Below are positions 1 to 9,363 of a stretch of 63,862 nucleotides of DNA, one piece after another. This stretch comes from an uncultured Collinsella sp. (GTDB taxonomy: Bacteria; Actinomycetota; Coriobacteriia; Coriobacteriales; Coriobacteriaceae), in NCBI GenBank assembly GCA_902493915.1, contig CABUQY010000001.1:1-63862 (forward strand), in the 5' to 3' direction. Both the position numbers and the translations under genes were made by a program. The notes under the pieces were generated by a model that saw nothing but the letters and a program-made list of their open reading frames with translations, did no database searches and had not been told where the DNA came from. Every line of letters starts with the position of its first letter. Position 1 is the first letter of the stretch.

Positions 1-144
1 CCCCGCTGTCCTAGCCTAAGGGAAAACGGGATAGACTGACCGACCGTCCGGCTGAGTCTGGGAAGAGGCGCCGGGCGGCGGGCGGAGCATGGCCACCGGA
101 CCCATCGAAACACATCTCCACCGTTCCTTCAACTGGGAAAATGC

Positions 145-177
145 CGCCCCCGGGCCCCGGGAGGGGCAGCGGGGGCG
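145..177. other. GC-rich hairpin in unassigned leader region
   Basis: Bases 145-151 (CGCCCCC) pair with 171-177 (GGGGGCG), and 155-158 pair with 163-166 around a GGGA tetraloop. The two stems are separated by a GGG/CAGC internal loop. No T-run follows, so it does not look like a terminator. The whole stretch 1-300 has no convincing gene on either strand and is rich in pairing potential. It could be part of a structured RNA that starts left of the window. I could not match it to RNase P RNA, tmRNA, SRP RNA or a known riboswitch. Confidence 0.35.
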
Positions 178-553
178 TTCGGCTAGGTGCGGGAACGGCC
201 TATTTGCTCAATGTGTTCGGCTGAGATCGGAAATCAACCCGCTTGGCTTCGTGACGGGATCCAGGAGGCCAAAAACGGGCTCTGGCCAGCATGGCAGCAT
301 GCGGCAAATTGTTCAAAATGGGTATTTATATACGACGTGACAGCAATTTTAAAAATCTTTGAACGGTGTTGCGAACCACTGGTATGCATTTCGCGACCAC
401 AGCTTTGCAAGTGCTGACCTGTGGTTTGATTTGGTTTGTCCCCGCAGCGCCGTATCTTGTCCACAGATCCGTCAAGCATTTGGTCAGCATTTGGTTGGAA
501 GACGCATGAAGTGCCGTGTGAGTATGGGCATATGTGGAGGTCATGAGGTTGTA

Positions 554-658
554 GCTGCATGTTCTTGCAGCCTGGGAGGTTGAAAGATATTATGACCAAG
601 TCTTTTCCTGCTTCAGGCGCACCTTCACGACCTGAAGCCACATTTGCCCAGAGGAGGT
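554..658 (+). promoter_or_regulatory. rpsF leader with two hairpins, possible S6:S18 autoregulation
   Basis: Two hairpins precede rpsF. The first pairs 554-559 with 566-571. The second pairs GCTTCAGG (610-617) with CCTGAAGC (631-638) around a 13-base loop, ending about 15 bases before the strong AGGAGG ribosome binding site near 650-656. In many bacteria an RNA in this position binds the S6:S18 complex and represses the operon. The position and hairpins fit, but I could not verify the conserved CCG signature, so the regulatory role is inference. Confidence 0.35.
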
Positions 659-664
659 GACAAT

Positions 665-958
665 ATGAAGGCTTATGAACTGCTGTTCTTTGTTGACCCG
701 TCGCTCGACCCCGAGACTCGTCTCGCTGTTATGAAGCGTATCGATACCACGATCGCTGAGGGCGCTGGCAAGGTCGACTCCGTTGACGAGTGGGGCAAGC
801 GCAAGCTCGCCTACGAGATCAACGACCTCACCGATGGTGACTACACCCTCATCAACTTCCACGCAGATCCTACCCAGATCGCCGAGCTTGATCGCGTCCT
901 GCGCATCACCGACGCTGTGGTCCGCCACATGATCGTCCGTCGCGACGACCAGGAGTAA
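665..958 (+). CDS. rpsF: 30S ribosomal protein S6
   Basis: Ninety-seven residues, normal for bacterial S6, a ferredoxin-like fold protein that binds S18 and the central domain of 16S rRNA in the small subunit platform. The N-terminal strand (MKAYELLFFVDPS) and the KRKLAYEINDLTDGDY segment are typical. The ATG at 665 is chosen because a strong AGGAGGTG ribosome binding site lies seven to eight bases upstream. The in-frame start at 644 would lack one. It is the first gene of rpsF-ssb-rpsR-rplI, a classical order that couples the S6 and S18 partners with single-strand DNA binding protein. A hairpin-bearing leader lies just upstream. Confidence 0.97.
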   Translation: MKAYELLFFVDPSLDPETRLAVMKRIDTTIAEGAGKVDSVDEWGKRKLAYEINDLTDGDYTLINFHADPTQIAELDRVLRITDAVVRHMIVRRDDQE

Positions 959-1006
959 GACTGTCGTTTTGGACTGGGCTTGTGCCCCAAGAGGAAGTAG
1001 TGAGTT

Positions 1007-1459
1007 ATGAGCATCAATCGAGTGAACATCACCGGTAACCTCACCCGCGATCCCGAGCTGCGCGCCACCGCCGGCGGAACCCAGGTTCTGTCCTTTGGCG
1101 TTGCCGTGAACGATCGTCGCCGCAACGCGCAGACTGGCGAGTGGGAGGACTATCCCAACTTTGTCGACTGCACCATGTTCGGCACCCGCGCCGAGGCCGT
1201 GAGCCGTTTCCTGGCAAAGGGAAACAAGGTCGCGATCGAGGGCAAGCTGCGCTACAGCTCTTGGGAGCGCGACGGCCAGCGCCGGAGCAAGCTTGAGGTC
1301 ATCGTCGATGAGATCGAGTTTATGAGCTCCCGTGGTGGCCAGGGTGGCTACGATCAGGGCGGTTACGCCCCCGCAGCTCCCGCGCCCGCAGCACGTCCTG
1401 CCGCGCCGGTGGCTACGCCGCCCGCGGTCGACGTCTACGATGAGGACATCCCGTTCTAA
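1007..1459 (+). CDS. ssb: Single-stranded DNA-binding protein
   Basis: A 150-residue SSB. Residues 1-105 form the OB fold, beginning with the typical INRVNITGNLTRDPELR segment and containing SWERDGQRRSKLEVI. The middle is a flexible Gly/Gln/Pro/Ala linker. The protein ends in DEDIPF, the acidic tip that recruits replication and repair partners such as exonucleases and helicases. It coats single-stranded DNA at forks as a homotetramer. It lies between rpsF and rpsR, the standard arrangement, with short gaps consistent with cotranscription, and replicative helicase dnaB is two genes further on. Confidence 0.97.
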   Translation: MSINRVNITGNLTRDPELRATAGGTQVLSFGVAVNDRRRNAQTGEWEDYPNFVDCTMFGTRAEAVSRFLAKGNKVAIEGKLRYSSWERDGQRRSKLEVIVDEIEFMSSRGGQGGYDQGGYAPAAPAPAARPAAPVATPPAVDVYDEDIPF

Positions 1460-1531
1460 GGGTTGTTCACCTATTTTTGAGTGAGAGGCGGCTTCGGTTC
1501 GCCGAAGTTGCCAAATGAAAGGTATTTTGAC

Positions 1532-1798
1532 ATGGCTAATGATTTTTCTGCACGTCAGCCGCGTCGTAAGTACTGCCAGTTCTGCAAGGAGAACACTGAG
1601 TTCATCGACTATAAGGACACTCAGCTTCTCCGTAAGTACATGACCGACCGTGGCAAGATCAAGCCCCGTCGCGTCACTGGCGCTTGCACGCAGCATCAGC
1701 ATGACATCGCCAACGCCATCAAGCGCGCCCGCGAGATGGCTCTCCTGCCGTACACCGTCCCCGTGGTTTCCTCTCGTGGCAACCGCGACCGCGGCTAA
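1532..1798 (+). CDS. rpsR: 30S ribosomal protein S18
   Basis: An 88-residue S18, the assembly partner of S6 on the 30S platform. The N-terminal CQFC pair and the segment IDYKDTQLLRKYMTDRGKIKPRRVTG are diagnostic; the CxxC resembles the zinc-type paralogue of S18, although only one pair is seen. The ATG at 1532 follows a GAAAGG ribosome binding site; the upstream in-frame start at 1481 falls in the ssb-rpsR spacer. Sixteen bases separate it from rplI, so the genes are almost certainly cotranscribed. Confidence 0.96.
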   Translation: MANDFSARQPRRKYCQFCKENTEFIDYKDTQLLRKYMTDRGKIKPRRVTGACTQHQHDIANAIKRAREMALLPYTVPVVSSRGNRDRG

Positions 1799-1813
1799 GA
1801 AGGGAGACGCATC

Positions 1814-2353
1814 ATGAAGGTTATTCTTCTCGATGAGATCAAGGGCAAGGGCGGCGAGGGTGACGTCGTAGAGGTCGCTCAGGGTTACGCTGAGAACTTC
1901 CTGTTCCCCAAGAAGCTCGCTGTTGCCGCCACCAAGGGCAACCTCAAGCAGCTTGACGAGCGTCGCAACAACATCGCCAAGCGCGAGGCCGTCCGTCTGG
2001 CTACTGCCAACGAGACCAAGGCTGCCTTCGAGGGCAAGACGGTCACCGTTGACGTCAAGGTCGGCGACGAGGGCATCCTCTTTGGCTCCGTTACCGCCGC
2101 TATGATCGCTGACGCCATCAAGGCTCAGCTCGGTATGGACATCGACCGCAAGCGCGTCGAGCTCGGTAAGCCCATCAAGGTTGCCGGTGCCCACACCGTT
2201 GCCATCTCGCTGTACCGCGAGATCAAGGCCGAGGTTGTCGTTCTCGTCGGCGTTACCGCCGAGGAGCTCGCTGCCGAGGCTGAGGTCGAGGAGGCCGCTG
2301 AGGTCGCCGAGGCCGAGACCGCCGAGGTCGAGACTGAGGCTGCTGCCGAGTAG
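1814..2353 (+). CDS. rplI: 50S ribosomal protein L9 with acidic tail
   Basis: A 179-residue L9, about 30 longer than usual. Residues 1-50 form the rRNA-binding N domain (MKVILLDEIKGKGGEGDVVEV, ending near NFLFPKKLA). A long helix follows, then a C domain with the FGSVT motif. The last 30 or so residues are almost only Ala, Glu and Val, an acidic low-complexity tail. L9 bridges the L1 stalk region and neighbouring ribosomes and helps maintain reading frame. It is the last gene before a strong terminator at 2386-2424, so it ends the rpsF operon; the tail is seen directly and its function is unknown. Confidence 0.95.
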   Translation: MKVILLDEIKGKGGEGDVVEVAQGYAENFLFPKKLAVAATKGNLKQLDERRNNIAKREAVRLATANETKAAFEGKTVTVDVKVGDEGILFGSVTAAMIADAIKAQLGMDIDRKRVELGKPIKVAGAHTVAISLYREIKAEVVVLVGVTAEELAAEAEVEEAAEVAEAETAEVETEAAAE

Positions 2354-2385
2354 CATTTGCTGCAACGCAACAATCTTGTTCTAAG

Positions 2386-2424
2386 AAGGGCGCTCTGGGA
2401 AACCAGGGCGCCCTTTTGTTTTTT
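2386..2424 (+). terminator. Rho-independent terminator of the rpsF operon
   Basis: A 13-bp stem (2386-2398 with 403-415 of the same kilobase, that is 2403-2415) closes a GAAA tetraloop and is followed by TTTTGTTTTTT. It is placed 32 bases after the rplI stop. Confidence 0.92.
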
Positions 2425-2577
2425 GCGCTGAGTGAGTGTCATGGTGAACGTTGCGTCGAAGTCCTATATACAGGACCGTTCATCCGTTTGGTTCGGTGAT
2501 GATTGGCGGCGCGCGGCGCGTTTTGGGACCGTGGCTGATACTATGGATGCTCGCAAGCGATATGAATGAGGATGCTC

Positions 2578-3969
2578 ATGGCATATGACGATAGGGAGAC
2601 GGGGCTGACGGTCGAGGACCGCGGCTCAAAGTTGGGTCTTCCCCAAAACCAAGATGCAGAGGCCAATGTACTGGCCGCTATGCTGCTATCGCCCGAGGTG
2701 GTCGAAGAGGCCCAGGTCGAGCTGCAGCCCGATGATTTCTACCGGCCCATTCATAAGACCATCTACACCGCGATGGTCGATATGTACAACAGCCGCATTC
2801 CCATCGACTCCATCTCGCTGATCGATTACCTGCGAAGCATCAACAAGCTCGATGCCGTGGGCGGCGAGGCCTACATTTTGGAGCTGATGGGTCAGACTCT
2901 GTCGCTCGTGAACTGGCAGCACCATGCCGCCATCGTTCGTCGCGATTCGATGCTGCGCGAGCTGATCGGCGCCACCAACGAGATCAACGCGCTGGCATAT
3001 AACGCCCCCACCGACACCAAGGAGGTCGTGGAGCTAGCCGAGAGCAAGCTGCTCAAGGTCACGGCACGCGAGGTCAAGTCGAGCTACAAGACGCTGACCG
3101 AGTTTATGGTTGAGGCCTATAACGAGGCCGAGGAAGTGTGTCAGGCCGGTGGTCAGGCTGCGGGCGTGCCCACGGGCTTCCCGTCACTCGACCGCATGCT
3201 CATGGGCTTCCGCGAGGGCCAGCTCATCATTATCGGCGCCCGCCCTGCTGTGGGTAAGACGTCGTTCGCCCTGAATCTGGCGCTCAACGCTGCCGCTGCC
3301 GGTTATACCGTCGGCTTCTTCTCGCTGGAGATGTCGGGCAAAGAAATTGCCCAGCGTCTGATTTGCGCCTACGCCATGATCTCGATCAGTGACTTCCGCA
3401 TGGGCCGCATTAGCCCCGAGCAGTGGGCCAATATCAACGAGGCCACGCAGACCTTGTCCAAGCTCGATATTCTGATTGACGATACGCCCGGCACCACAGT
3501 GACCGAGATTCGCGCCAAGAGCCGCCGCATGCTCCATAACAAGGAGAAGGCAATCATCATCCTGGACTACCTGCAGCTGGTGAGTCCTCCGCCGGGACGC
3601 CGCTCCGAGAGCCGTACCGTCGAGGTTTCGGAGATGTCGCGTGGTCTGAAGATCATGGCCAAGGAGCTCAAGATCCCGCTCATCGCGCTGTCGCAGCTCT
3701 CGCGTCAGGTCGAATCCCGTACCGGCAAGCGCCCGCAGCTTTCCGACCTTCGTGAATCGGGCTCCATCGAGCAGGACGCCGATATCGTTATGTTCTTGGA
3801 CCGCTCCGCCGACGAGGCCGAGGCCTCGCGCGACGATCGACCCGACGAGGGCGTTACGCGTATCGTCGTGGCCAAGAACCGTTCGGGCCCGATCGGCGAC
3901 GTCGATCTGATGTTCCTGCCGGCATCCACCAAGTTCTATGAGCTTGATGGGGCACATGCCGAGGAGTAG
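2578..3969 (+). CDS. dnaB: Replicative DNA helicase DnaB
   Basis: A 463-residue ring helicase that unwinds DNA at the fork. An N-terminal helical domain (about 25-130, with PQNQDAEANVLAAMLLSPEVV) precedes a RecA-type ATPase domain (about 185-455). The Walker A motif GARPAVGKTS lies near residue 219, the Walker B segment reads IIILDYLQLV, and the DLRESGSIEQDADIV motif is DnaB-specific. Three ATG codons are close together at 2566, 2572 and 2578; the last is chosen because GAGG at 2568-2571 sits six bases upstream. No intein interrupts the ATPase domain. It has its own upstream gap after the rplI terminator. Confidence 0.95.
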   Translation: MAYDDRETGLTVEDRGSKLGLPQNQDAEANVLAAMLLSPEVVEEAQVELQPDDFYRPIHKTIYTAMVDMYNSRIPIDSISLIDYLRSINKLDAVGGEAYILELMGQTLSLVNWQHHAAIVRRDSMLRELIGATNEINALAYNAPTDTKEVVELAESKLLKVTAREVKSSYKTLTEFMVEAYNEAEEVCQAGGQAAGVPTGFPSLDRMLMGFREGQLIIIGARPAVGKTSFALNLALNAAAAGYTVGFFSLEMSGKEIAQRLICAYAMISISDFRMGRISPEQWANINEATQTLSKLDILIDDTPGTTVTEIRAKSRRMLHNKEKAIIILDYLQLVSPPPGRRSESRTVEVSEMSRGLKIMAKELKIPLIALSQLSRQVESRTGKRPQLSDLRESGSIEQDADIVMFLDRSADEAEASRDDRPDEGVTRIVVAKNRSGPIGDVDLMFLPASTKFYELDGAHAEE

Positions 3970-3996
3970 GACAGGCGCCCGTTGCACGGGTATACT
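3968..3996 (+). promoter_or_regulatory. Likely promoter of purA
   Basis: AGGACA (3968-3973, four matches to TTGACA) is 17 bases from TATACT (3991-3996, five matches to TATAAT). The -35 box overlaps the dnaB stop codon region. The start codon of purA follows 66 bases downstream. Confidence 0.45.
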
Positions 3997-4062
3997 GGGA
4001 ATGTTTTGTGCTTCTGCGTGCCGGCGTGGCGCGTAGACAGTCCATGAATGTAAGGAGTAAAC

Positions 4063-5349
<1,287 letters not shown>

Positions 5350-5371
5350 TCGGGACTATTTGGTTATTGCG

Positions 5372-5413
5372 ATATACCCCTTTGCAGCCCGGACGGGCGG
5401 CCGAGGGGTATAT
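5372..5413 (+). terminator. Probable terminator after purA
   Basis: ATATACCCCT (5372-5381) is exactly complementary to AGGGGTATAT (5404-5413), with a GC-rich loop. The T-run after it is short, so termination is likely but not certain. Confidence 0.5.
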
Positions 5414-5467
5414 TTGCTTGCAAAGGGCTCGCGCGGAGCGGGCCGTTCATCCATAGAGGAGGCACCC

Positions 5468-6772
5468 TTGAAGGCGGACACTCAAACCATCGACATCCTG
5501 TTGTTGGGCAGCGGCGGCCGTGAGCATGCTTTGGCAGCTAAGCTCGCAGCATCACCGCGCGCCGGCAAGCTCTACATCGCGCCGGGTAACGGCGGCACCG
5601 CGAGCTGCGGCGAGAACGTTGTTCTCGACGACTGCGATCCTGCGGCCGTGGCGGCGTTTGCGCAGAGCCACGGATGCGGACTCGTGGTAATTGGCCCCGA
5701 GGCTCCGCTCGTGGCGGGCGTGGCCGACGCCGTGCGCGCGGCGGGTATTCCCTGCTTTGGCCCGGGTGCCGAGGGCGCCCAGATGGAGGGCTCCAAGCTG
5801 TTCTCCAAGCAGCTCATGGAACGTGCGGGCATTCCGACGGCAGCCTATGGTTCGTTTACCGACGAGGCTTCGGCTCTCGCCTACGTGCGCGAGCAGGGCG
5901 CCCCGCTGGTCGTGAAGGCCGACGGCCTTGCCGCGGGCAAGGGCGTTATCGTGGCGACCGAACTTGAGCAGGCCGAGGAGGCCGTGCGCGAGTGCTTTGG
6001 CGGCACCTTTGGCGATGCCGGCAATACCGTGGTCATCGAGGAGATGCTGACCGGCCCCGAGTGCTCGCTGTTGGCCTTTACCGACGGCAAGACCGTGCGC
6101 CCCATGGCCACCTCGCAGGACCACAAGCGCGCGCTCGAGGGCGACAAGGGCCCCAACACCGGCGGCATGGGCGTCTACAGCCCGGTGCCCATCGTGACCG
6201 ACGAGGAGCACGCCACCATGGTGAAGGTCATGGAGCAGACCGTGGCCGAGCTTGCTGCCGAGGGTATCGACTACCGCGGCTGCCTGTACGGCGGCTTTAT
6301 GCTCACGCCTGCCGGTCCCAAGGTACTGGAGTTCAATGCCCGCTTTGGCGACCCCGAGACGCAGGTCGTGCTGCCGCGCCTTAAGAATGACCTGGTCGAG
6401 GTCATGCTGGCTTGTGCCAACTGCGAGCTCGATCAGATTGAGCTCGACTGGCGTGACGAGTGGGCCGTGGCCATTGTCCTGACGAGCACGGGTTATCCCG
6501 GCAGCTACGAGAAGGGCAAGGTCATCACCGGTATCGCCGATGCCGAGGCCATGGAGAACGTGACCGTGTACCACGCGGGCACTGCCGTGGTGGACGGCCA
6601 GCTCGTGACCAATGGTGGCCGCGTGCTTGCCGTGACCGCTCTGGGCGACACGTTCGAGAACGCTCGCAACCTTGCCTACGAGGCCTGCGAGAAGATTGAT
6701 TTTGAGGGCAAGACCCTGCGTCACGACATCGGCCTGCGCGCGCTGCGCGGCCGCGACGCCTGGGATGCCTAA
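5468..6772 (+). CDS. purD: Phosphoribosylamine-glycine ligase (GAR synthetase)
   Basis: A 434-residue ATP-grasp ligase that couples phosphoribosylamine and glycine, step two of purine synthesis. The N-domain begins ILLLGSGGREHALA. The ATP-grasp region contains PLVVKADGLAAGKGV, the SQDHKRALEGDKGPNTGGMG loop and the metal-binding EFNARFGDPE. The start is the TTG at 5468, because GAGGAGG lies six bases upstream; the ATG at 5300 lies inside purA. It is followed 21 bases later by the Nudix gene. Partner genes purE, purF, purM and purN are in the same window. Confidence 0.95.
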   Translation: MKADTQTIDILLLGSGGREHALAAKLAASPRAGKLYIAPGNGGTASCGENVVLDDCDPAAVAAFAQSHGCGLVVIGPEAPLVAGVADAVRAAGIPCFGPGAEGAQMEGSKLFSKQLMERAGIPTAAYGSFTDEASALAYVREQGAPLVVKADGLAAGKGVIVATELEQAEEAVRECFGGTFGDAGNTVVIEEMLTGPECSLLAFTDGKTVRPMATSQDHKRALEGDKGPNTGGMGVYSPVPIVTDEEHATMVKVMEQTVAELAAEGIDYRGCLYGGFMLTPAGPKVLEFNARFGDPETQVVLPRLKNDLVEVMLACANCELDQIELDWRDEWAVAIVLTSTGYPGSYEKGKVITGIADAEAMENVTVYHAGTAVVDGQLVTNGGRVLAVTALGDTFENARNLAYEACEKIDFEGKTLRHDIGLRALRGRDAWDA

Positions 6773-6793
6773 AATCCGAGAGGAATGAGACGG

Positions 6794-7489
6794 ATGGACG
6801 AGAAGAACGAAGAGCTCATGGACGCGCAGATCGTCGAAGAGGACAGCCGCATGTATGGGCACGCCGAGGGCGAGCCTGGTGGCGAGGTCGCTGACGAGCC
6901 GGCACTGGTGCTGGGCGACGACGACCCGCACGATGCCGAGCTGCACGAGAAGATTCTTTCGGAGGAGTGCGCCTGGAAGGGCAAGATCCTTGACGTCCAC
7001 CGTCTTGAGGTTGAGCTGCCCAACGGTCACCGCAGCGCCCGCGATATCGTTCGCCATCCGGGTGCGGCGGCCGTTGTGGCACTGACCGAGAGCGGCAAGA
7101 TCGTACTGGTGCGTCAGTACCGCACCGCCATCGACCGCGTGACGGTCGAGATTCCCGCCGGCAAGCTCGATCCAGGCGAGGACCCGCTCGATTGCGCCAA
7201 GCGCGAACTGCACGAGGAGACGGGCTTTAGGGCTGGTCGTATTCGCTTTTTGACGTCGATTGTCACGTCCTGCGGTTTTTGCGATGAGATCATCCACATC
7301 TACTTGGCCACCAAGCTCGAGTTTGATGCGCCCAACCCCGATGATGACGAGTTTGTCAACGTGGACCTGGTGCCGCTGCACGAGCTGATCGACGCCGTGC
7401 TCGACGGCAAGATCGAAGACGCCAAGACCGTCGTGGGCGCCTTGGCCTGCGATAGCATCGCGCACCGCTTGGGTGGGGCCGAGCTGTAA
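6794..7489 (+). CDS. Nudix hydrolase, ADP-ribose pyrophosphatase type
   Basis: A 231-residue protein. A Nudix fold occupies about residues 60-215, with the Nudix box GKLDPGEDPLDCAKRELHEE plus TGF (about 122-144), matching G-x5-E-x7-REUxEExGU. EIPAGKLD before the box and VVALTESGKIVLVRQYR fit the ADP-ribose/nucleoside-diphosphate-sugar hydrolase subgroup that recycles nucleotide sugars to AMP and sugar phosphate. The first 60 residues are an acidic extension not usual for the family. The ATG at 6794 is preferred over the ATG at 6785, which directly abuts the GAGAGGA ribosome binding site. It lies 21 bases after purD, so cotranscription is likely. Confidence 0.85.
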   Translation: MDEKNEELMDAQIVEEDSRMYGHAEGEPGGEVADEPALVLGDDDPHDAELHEKILSEECAWKGKILDVHRLEVELPNGHRSARDIVRHPGAAAVVALTESGKIVLVRQYRTAIDRVTVEIPAGKLDPGEDPLDCAKRELHEETGFRAGRIRFLTSIVTSCGFCDEIIHIYLATKLEFDAPNPDDDEFVNVDLVPLHELIDAVLDGKIEDAKTVVGALACDSIAHRLGGAEL

Positions 7490-7501
7490 CGAGCGGGAAT
7501 A

Positions 7502-7540
7502 GCCCTGGGACAAGAACTACTGATTACTTTGTCCCAGGGC
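7502..7540 (+). terminator. Inverted repeat after the Nudix gene
   Basis: GCCCTGGGACAA (7502-7513) pairs with TTGTCCCAGGGC (7529-7540). It lacks a strong T-run but ends the purD-Nudix unit. The arm contains CTGGGAC, like the repeat class described at 10367-10473. Confidence 0.55.
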
Positions 7541-7571
7541 CTTATGTTGCTGATATTTCTTTGAGGATCAC

Positions 7572-9344
7572 ATGTTTAAGAGGTTTCTTTCGTATTACGA
7601 GCCCCAGATGGGGCTTTTTGTTGCTGATACTGTTTGTGCTCTGGTGCTTGCCGCCATTGACCTGGCGTTCCCCATTATCCTGCGCAATTTGACCGGTGGG
7701 CTGTTTACTCAGGGTCAGGCTGCTATTATGCAGGCGCTCGGCATGATCGCGGTGGGCTTGGTGCTGATGTATGCCGTCCGCTGCGCCTGCCGCTATTTTG
7801 TGAGCTATTGGGGTCACGTGATGGGCGCGCGTATGGAGTCCAAAATGCGCGAGGACCTGTTTGACCAGTATGAGCGCTTTAGCTTTGCATACTTCGACCG
7901 CAACAGCTCGGGCGACATGATGAGCCGCGTGGTCAACGACCTGTTCGATATCTGCGAGGCGGCGCACCACGTGCCCGAGTGGATCATCATCTGCGGCATC
8001 GAGATCATCGGCTCGTTTGTGATCCTCTTTACCATTGCCCCGGTGCTGGCGCTCGCCATGGCCGTGGTGACGGCGGCGTTTGCGGTCATCATGTTTTGGC
8101 AGAACATGCGTATGCGCGAGGTTTTTAGCGACAACCGCAAAAAGATCAGCGGCATCAATGCGCAGCTGCAGGATTCGCTTGCGGGCATGCGCGTAGTCAA
8201 GAGCTTTGCCAACGAGGAGACCGAGCGCGCCAAGTTCCGTGCCTCTAACGATCGCTACCTTTCGTCCAAGGAGAACATGTATCACGCCATGGGCGTCTAT
8301 ACCGCGACGTATGGCCTGCTCTCGGGTGTGCTCTATGTGATCGTGGTGCTGCTGGGCGGCTGGCTGGTCGCCCAGGGACAGCTGCAGGCGGTCGATATGG
8401 CGACCTTTGCACTCTATATTTCGCTGTTCTGCACGCCGCTCGAGACGCTCGTCAATTCGGCCGAAACGTATCAGAAGGCTATCGCCGGCTTTAAACGTAT
8501 GGACGAGGTGCTCTCGACCGCGCCGGATATCCAGGACAAGCCGGGCGCTACGGATCTGCAGGTGACTGCCGGCGCCGTGGAGTATCACGACGTGTGCTTT
8601 AACTACGAGGATGTCGAGCTGGGCGAGGGCTATGCCGACGAGCGTCCCGTTATCGACCATATGAATCTGTCCATCAAGCCCGGGCAGACCATCGCGCTGG
8701 TTGGCCCTTCGGGCGGTGGCAAGTCCACGACCTGTTCGCTGCTGCCGCGCTTTTATGACGTGGCTGCCGGATCCATTAGCATCGACGGCCAGGACGTGCG
8801 CGATGTGACGCAGCAGAGCCTGCGCCGCGCCATCGGCCTGGTGCAGCAGGATGTCTATCTATTTGACGGTACGATTGGCGAGAACATCGCCTACGGCAAG
8901 CCGGGCGCCACGGCAGAAGAGATCGCCGAGGCCGCCCGTCGCGCCAACATCGATGCCTTTATCGAGTCGCTTCCGCAGGGCTACGACACCGTGGTGGGCG
9001 AGCGCGGCAGCCGTCTTTCGGGCGGACAGAAGCAGCGCGTTGCCATCGCGCGCGTGTTTCTCAAGAACCCCAAGATCCTGATTTTGGACGAGGCGACGAG
9101 TGCTTTGGATAACGAGAGCGAGGAGGCGGTGCAGGAGTCACTCGAAGAGCTGGCACGCGGCCGCACCACGATTATTATCGCCCACCGTCTTTCGACCATT
9201 AAGCATGCCGATGAGATTGCGACCGTTGAGCATGGTCGCGTTGTGGAGCGTGGCACGCACGAGGAGCTTCTCGCCCGTGGCGGCACCTATGCCCGTTACT
9301 ATCGAATGCAGTTCGAAGGTGCGCGTGCGCACGAGCTCGACTGA
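7572..9344 (+). CDS. ABC exporter, fused membrane and ATPase domains
   Basis: A 590-residue half-transporter of the MsbA/LmrA type, expected to work as a dimer in the cell membrane. Six membrane helices lie in about residues 1-310, with GDMMSRVVNDL and GMRVVKSFANEE typical of type IV exporters. The ATPase domain (about 340-580) has Walker A GPSGGGKST, signature LSGGQKQRVAIAR, Walker B ILILDEATSALD and the switch His in IAHRLST. The cargo cannot be read from sequence; lipid or peptide/drug export are both possible. The ATG at 7572 has GAGGA seven bases upstream. The next gene, a single-pass membrane protein, starts 19 bases after. Confidence 0.88.
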   Translation: MFKRFLSYYEPQMGLFVADTVCALVLAAIDLAFPIILRNLTGGLFTQGQAAIMQALGMIAVGLVLMYAVRCACRYFVSYWGHVMGARMESKMREDLFDQYERFSFAYFDRNSSGDMMSRVVNDLFDICEAAHHVPEWIIICGIEIIGSFVILFTIAPVLALAMAVVTAAFAVIMFWQNMRMREVFSDNRKKISGINAQLQDSLAGMRVVKSFANEETERAKFRASNDRYLSSKENMYHAMGVYTATYGLLSGVLYVIVVLLGGWLVAQGQLQAVDMATFALYISLFCTPLETLVNSAETYQKAIAGFKRMDEVLSTAPDIQDKPGATDLQVTAGAVEYHDVCFNYEDVELGEGYADERPVIDHMNLSIKPGQTIALVGPSGGGKSTTCSLLPRFYDVAAGSISIDGQDVRDVTQQSLRRAIGLVQQDVYLFDGTIGENIAYGKPGATAEEIAEAARRANIDAFIESLPQGYDTVVGERGSRLSGGQKQRVAIARVFLKNPKILILDEATSALDNESEEAVQESLEELARGRTTIIIAHRLSTIKHADEIATVEHGRVVERGTHEELLARGGTYARYYRMQFEGARAHELD

Positions 9345-9363
9345 TTGATATGACAGGAAGTTT

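Noticed and set aside
1..120. Resemblance to the 3' half of a cobalamin riboswitch (GGGAAG, a GCC then GGACC segment).
   Set aside because: The AGxCAGGAGACCUGCC end and the CCACUG box are absent, and no B12 gene follows.
455..465. TTGTCCACA, like a DnaA box, near the ribosomal operon.
   Set aside because: A single copy, without AT-rich unwinding region or dnaA; not enough for an origin.
590..2365. Long open frame on the minus strand opposite rpsF-rplI.
   Set aside because: It is a mirror of four certain plus-strand genes, with composition expected from high-GC antisense frames.
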